Assembly: GCF_007065885.1 (NCBI RefSeq)
Contig: NZ_CP041409.1
Location: 558,001 to 622,000 of the forward strand
DNA length: 64,000 nucleotides
Reading direction: 5' to 3'
Source: Altererythrobacter sp. TH136
GTDB taxonomy: Bacteria; Pseudomonadota; Alphaproteobacteria; Sphingomonadales; Sphingomonadaceae
The notes below the pieces were generated by a model, which was not told the DNA's origin, ran no database searches, and worked only from the letters and a program-made list of their open reading frames with translations. This document shows positions 62,973 to 64,000 of the stretch, one piece after another (position 1 is the stretch's first letter; each line of letters starts with the position of its first letter). The translations under genes were made by a program, and so were the position numbers.

Positions 62973-63680
62973 ATGACGACCATCCTTCTCACCGGCGCGT
63001 CGCGCGGGATCGGCGCGGCGGCCCTCGCCGCTCTCGAAGCACGCGGGTGCCGTGTGATCGGACAGGCAACACGCGCCAGCGAAAGCTTGCTGGCGGCGGA
63101 TTTCGCCGAGCCCCAGGCGCCGCAGGTCCTGTGGGAAACCGCGCTGGCGCAGGCTGGCGGTGCGATCGACGTATTGGTCAACAATGCCGGGCTTTTTGCC
63201 GAGAATCCGCTCGACGGATCCGACATCGCCTGGCTCGACGGATGGGAAGATACGGTGCGGATCAACCTGACCGCAGCGGCCCAGCTCAGCCGGTTCGCCG
63301 TGCGGCACTGGCAGGACCGGGGCACAGGGGGGCGCATCGTCCATGTCGCGAGCCGTGCCGGACACCGGGGCGATTCCCCGGCGCACTGGCACTACGCCGC
63401 GGCCAAGGGCGGGATGTTGGCGCTGCACAAGACGATCGCGCGGCAATACGCAGCGCAAGGGATCCTCAGCTATGCGATCGCGCCCGGCTTCACCGATACC
63501 GGCATGGCGGGAGACTACCTCGCCAGCCGTGGCGGCCCGGCGCTGCTGGCGGACATTCCGCTTGGCCGGGTGGCAACGCCAGAGGAGATCGCGACGATCA
63601 TCGTGTTCTGCGCTCTCGACGCGCCGCCGAGCATGACCGGCGCGACCCTCGACGCCAACGGAGCTAGCTATGTCCGTTAG
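62973..63680 (+). CDS. Short-chain dehydrogenase/reductase
   Basis: 235 residues, SDR with TGASRGIGAA, VNNAGLFAENPL, Ser in VHVASRAGHRGDSP and the HYAAAKGGM Tyr-Lys pair. No substrate clue from sequence. It overlaps the downstream metallo-beta-lactamase-fold gene by 11 bases, suggesting a small operon divergent from sdhCDA. Confidence 0.87.
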   Translation: MTTILLTGASRGIGAAALAALEARGCRVIGQATRASESLLAADFAEPQAPQVLWETALAQAGGAIDVLVNNAGLFAENPLDGSDIAWLDGWEDTVRINLTAAAQLSRFAVRHWQDRGTGGRIVHVASRAGHRGDSPAHWHYAAAKGGMLALHKTIARQYAAQGILSYAIAPGFTDTGMAGDYLASRGGPALLADIPLGRVATPEEIATIIVFCALDAPPSMTGATLDANGASYVR

Positions 63681-64000
63681 ATCAATCGCCGCCGCATTTG
63701 CGCTGCTGGCGGGATGCGCGACGGCTCCAGCGCCGCTGGCCGACGCCGCCATCGGCCAGCGCGCCTGGGCCGCGGCGTGTGCGGACGCTGACGAGTGGGA
63801 CAAGCCCGGCCCGCCCTTCCGCATCCGCGGCAACACCTATTACGTAGGCACTTGCGGCATCACCGCGCTGCTGGTGACGGGGCCCCGCGGCCACACGTTG
63901 ATCGACAGCGGGACCGACAAGGGTGCCGAGGTGGTGCTGGCTAACATCCGCGCGCTCGGCTTCGATCCAGGCGACGTGAAGTACCTGCTGATGAGCCACG
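63670..64000 (+). CDS. Subclass B3-type metallo-beta-lactamase lipoprotein (3' end outside window)
   Basis: 110 residues are visible before the window edge; about two thirds of the protein is missing. A lipobox (ALLAGC) follows MSVRSIAAAFA. The stretch DEWDKPGPPFRIRGNTYYVG then TGPRGHTLIDSGTDKGAEVVLANIRALGFD strongly resembles B3 enzymes such as those from Sphingomonadales and other environmental bacteria. The first zinc histidine, in LLMSH, is the last readable residue, so the HxHxDH motif cannot be confirmed. The start overlaps the SDR gene. Confidence 0.8.
   Translation, partial: MSVRSIAAAFALLAGCATAPAPLADAAIGQRAWAAACADADEWDKPGPPFRIRGNTYYVGTCGITALLVTGPRGHTLIDSGTDKGAEVVLANIRALGFDPGDVKYLLMSH

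Overview
The window is GC-rich (roughly two thirds G+C by eye), densely packed, chromosomal DNA from an alphaproteobacterium. The gene content points to Sphingomonadales, most likely Erythrobacteraceae. The main indicators are a close relative of the EL222 LOV-HTH photoreceptor, a KipF/PakF-like CHASE3 kinase and hybrid response regulator pair, a single LolC/E-type permease with LolD, and a ferredoxin-dependent 2-oxoacid oxidoreductase beside ordinary TCA genes. I see no insertion sequences, prophage, CRISPR arrays, rRNA or tRNA genes, and no gene-free stretch longer than 300 bases. Nearly all intergenic gaps are under 180 bases and many genes overlap by 1, 4 or 8 bases, so the window is mostly short operons.

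Layout. 1-2605: rdgB (cut by the left edge), hemW, xerC. 2602-5349: dedA, then a LOV-HTH light-responsive regulator and two tandem fasciclin lipoproteins ending in a strong terminator. 5376-8758: gshB; the rsmI-yraN pair diverging from a LppC/LpoA-like lipoprotein. 8815-13790: parE followed by a three-gene signalling operon (CHASE3 histidine kinase, single-domain response regulator, receiver-HRXXN kinase). 13859-19566: a two-domain class A beta-lactamase-like protein, MoxR ATPase, PilZ protein, soluble chemoreceptor, VWA (CoxE-like) protein and a small exported protein. 19618-27426: Amj-type lipid II flippase, NamZ-like DUF1343 protein, DOMON-like protein, tyrS, a second PilZ protein, an MFS transporter, cysK, a dienelactone hydrolase, DUF1330 and a zinc-ribbon protein. 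27423-35016: acyl-CoA synthetase, dnaE, glutathione peroxidase, lolD and the LolC/E permease.

35165-42505: purF, an SDR, a third PilZ protein, an operon of photolyase, cfa and a class C-like serine hydrolase, and a PAP2 phosphatase. 42465-51561: a DUF457-type membrane hydrolase, the korAB pair, an HSL-family esterase, rppH, a TPR protein, an RsmB-like methyltransferase and guaB. 51622-58768: M28 peptidase, 3-hydroxybutyrate dehydrogenase-like SDR, YpfJ-like metalloprotein, a secreted unknown, a BlaR1-like/BlaI pair and a membrane-bound winged-helix regulator. 58859-64000: a small membrane protein, a zincin-like lipoprotein, sdhA-sdhD-sdhC, an SDR, and a subclass B3-type metallo-beta-lactamase cut by the right edge.

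Functional themes. (1) Light and stress: the LOV-HTH regulator has a near-consensus EL222-type site beside it. The photolyase-cfa operon starts at a symmetric GGAACC/GGTTCC element. The KipF/PakF-like operon would feed the general stress response. (2) Envelope and beta-lactam biology: LpoA-like, Amj, NamZ, BlaI/BlaR1-like, three beta-lactamase-fold families and Lol transport. (3) Core metabolism and information processing: purF, guaB, tyrS, dnaE, parE, cysK, gshB, sdhCDA, korAB. The oddest single observation is that the PakF-like gene has no ATG, GTG or TTG start before the middle of its receiver domain.
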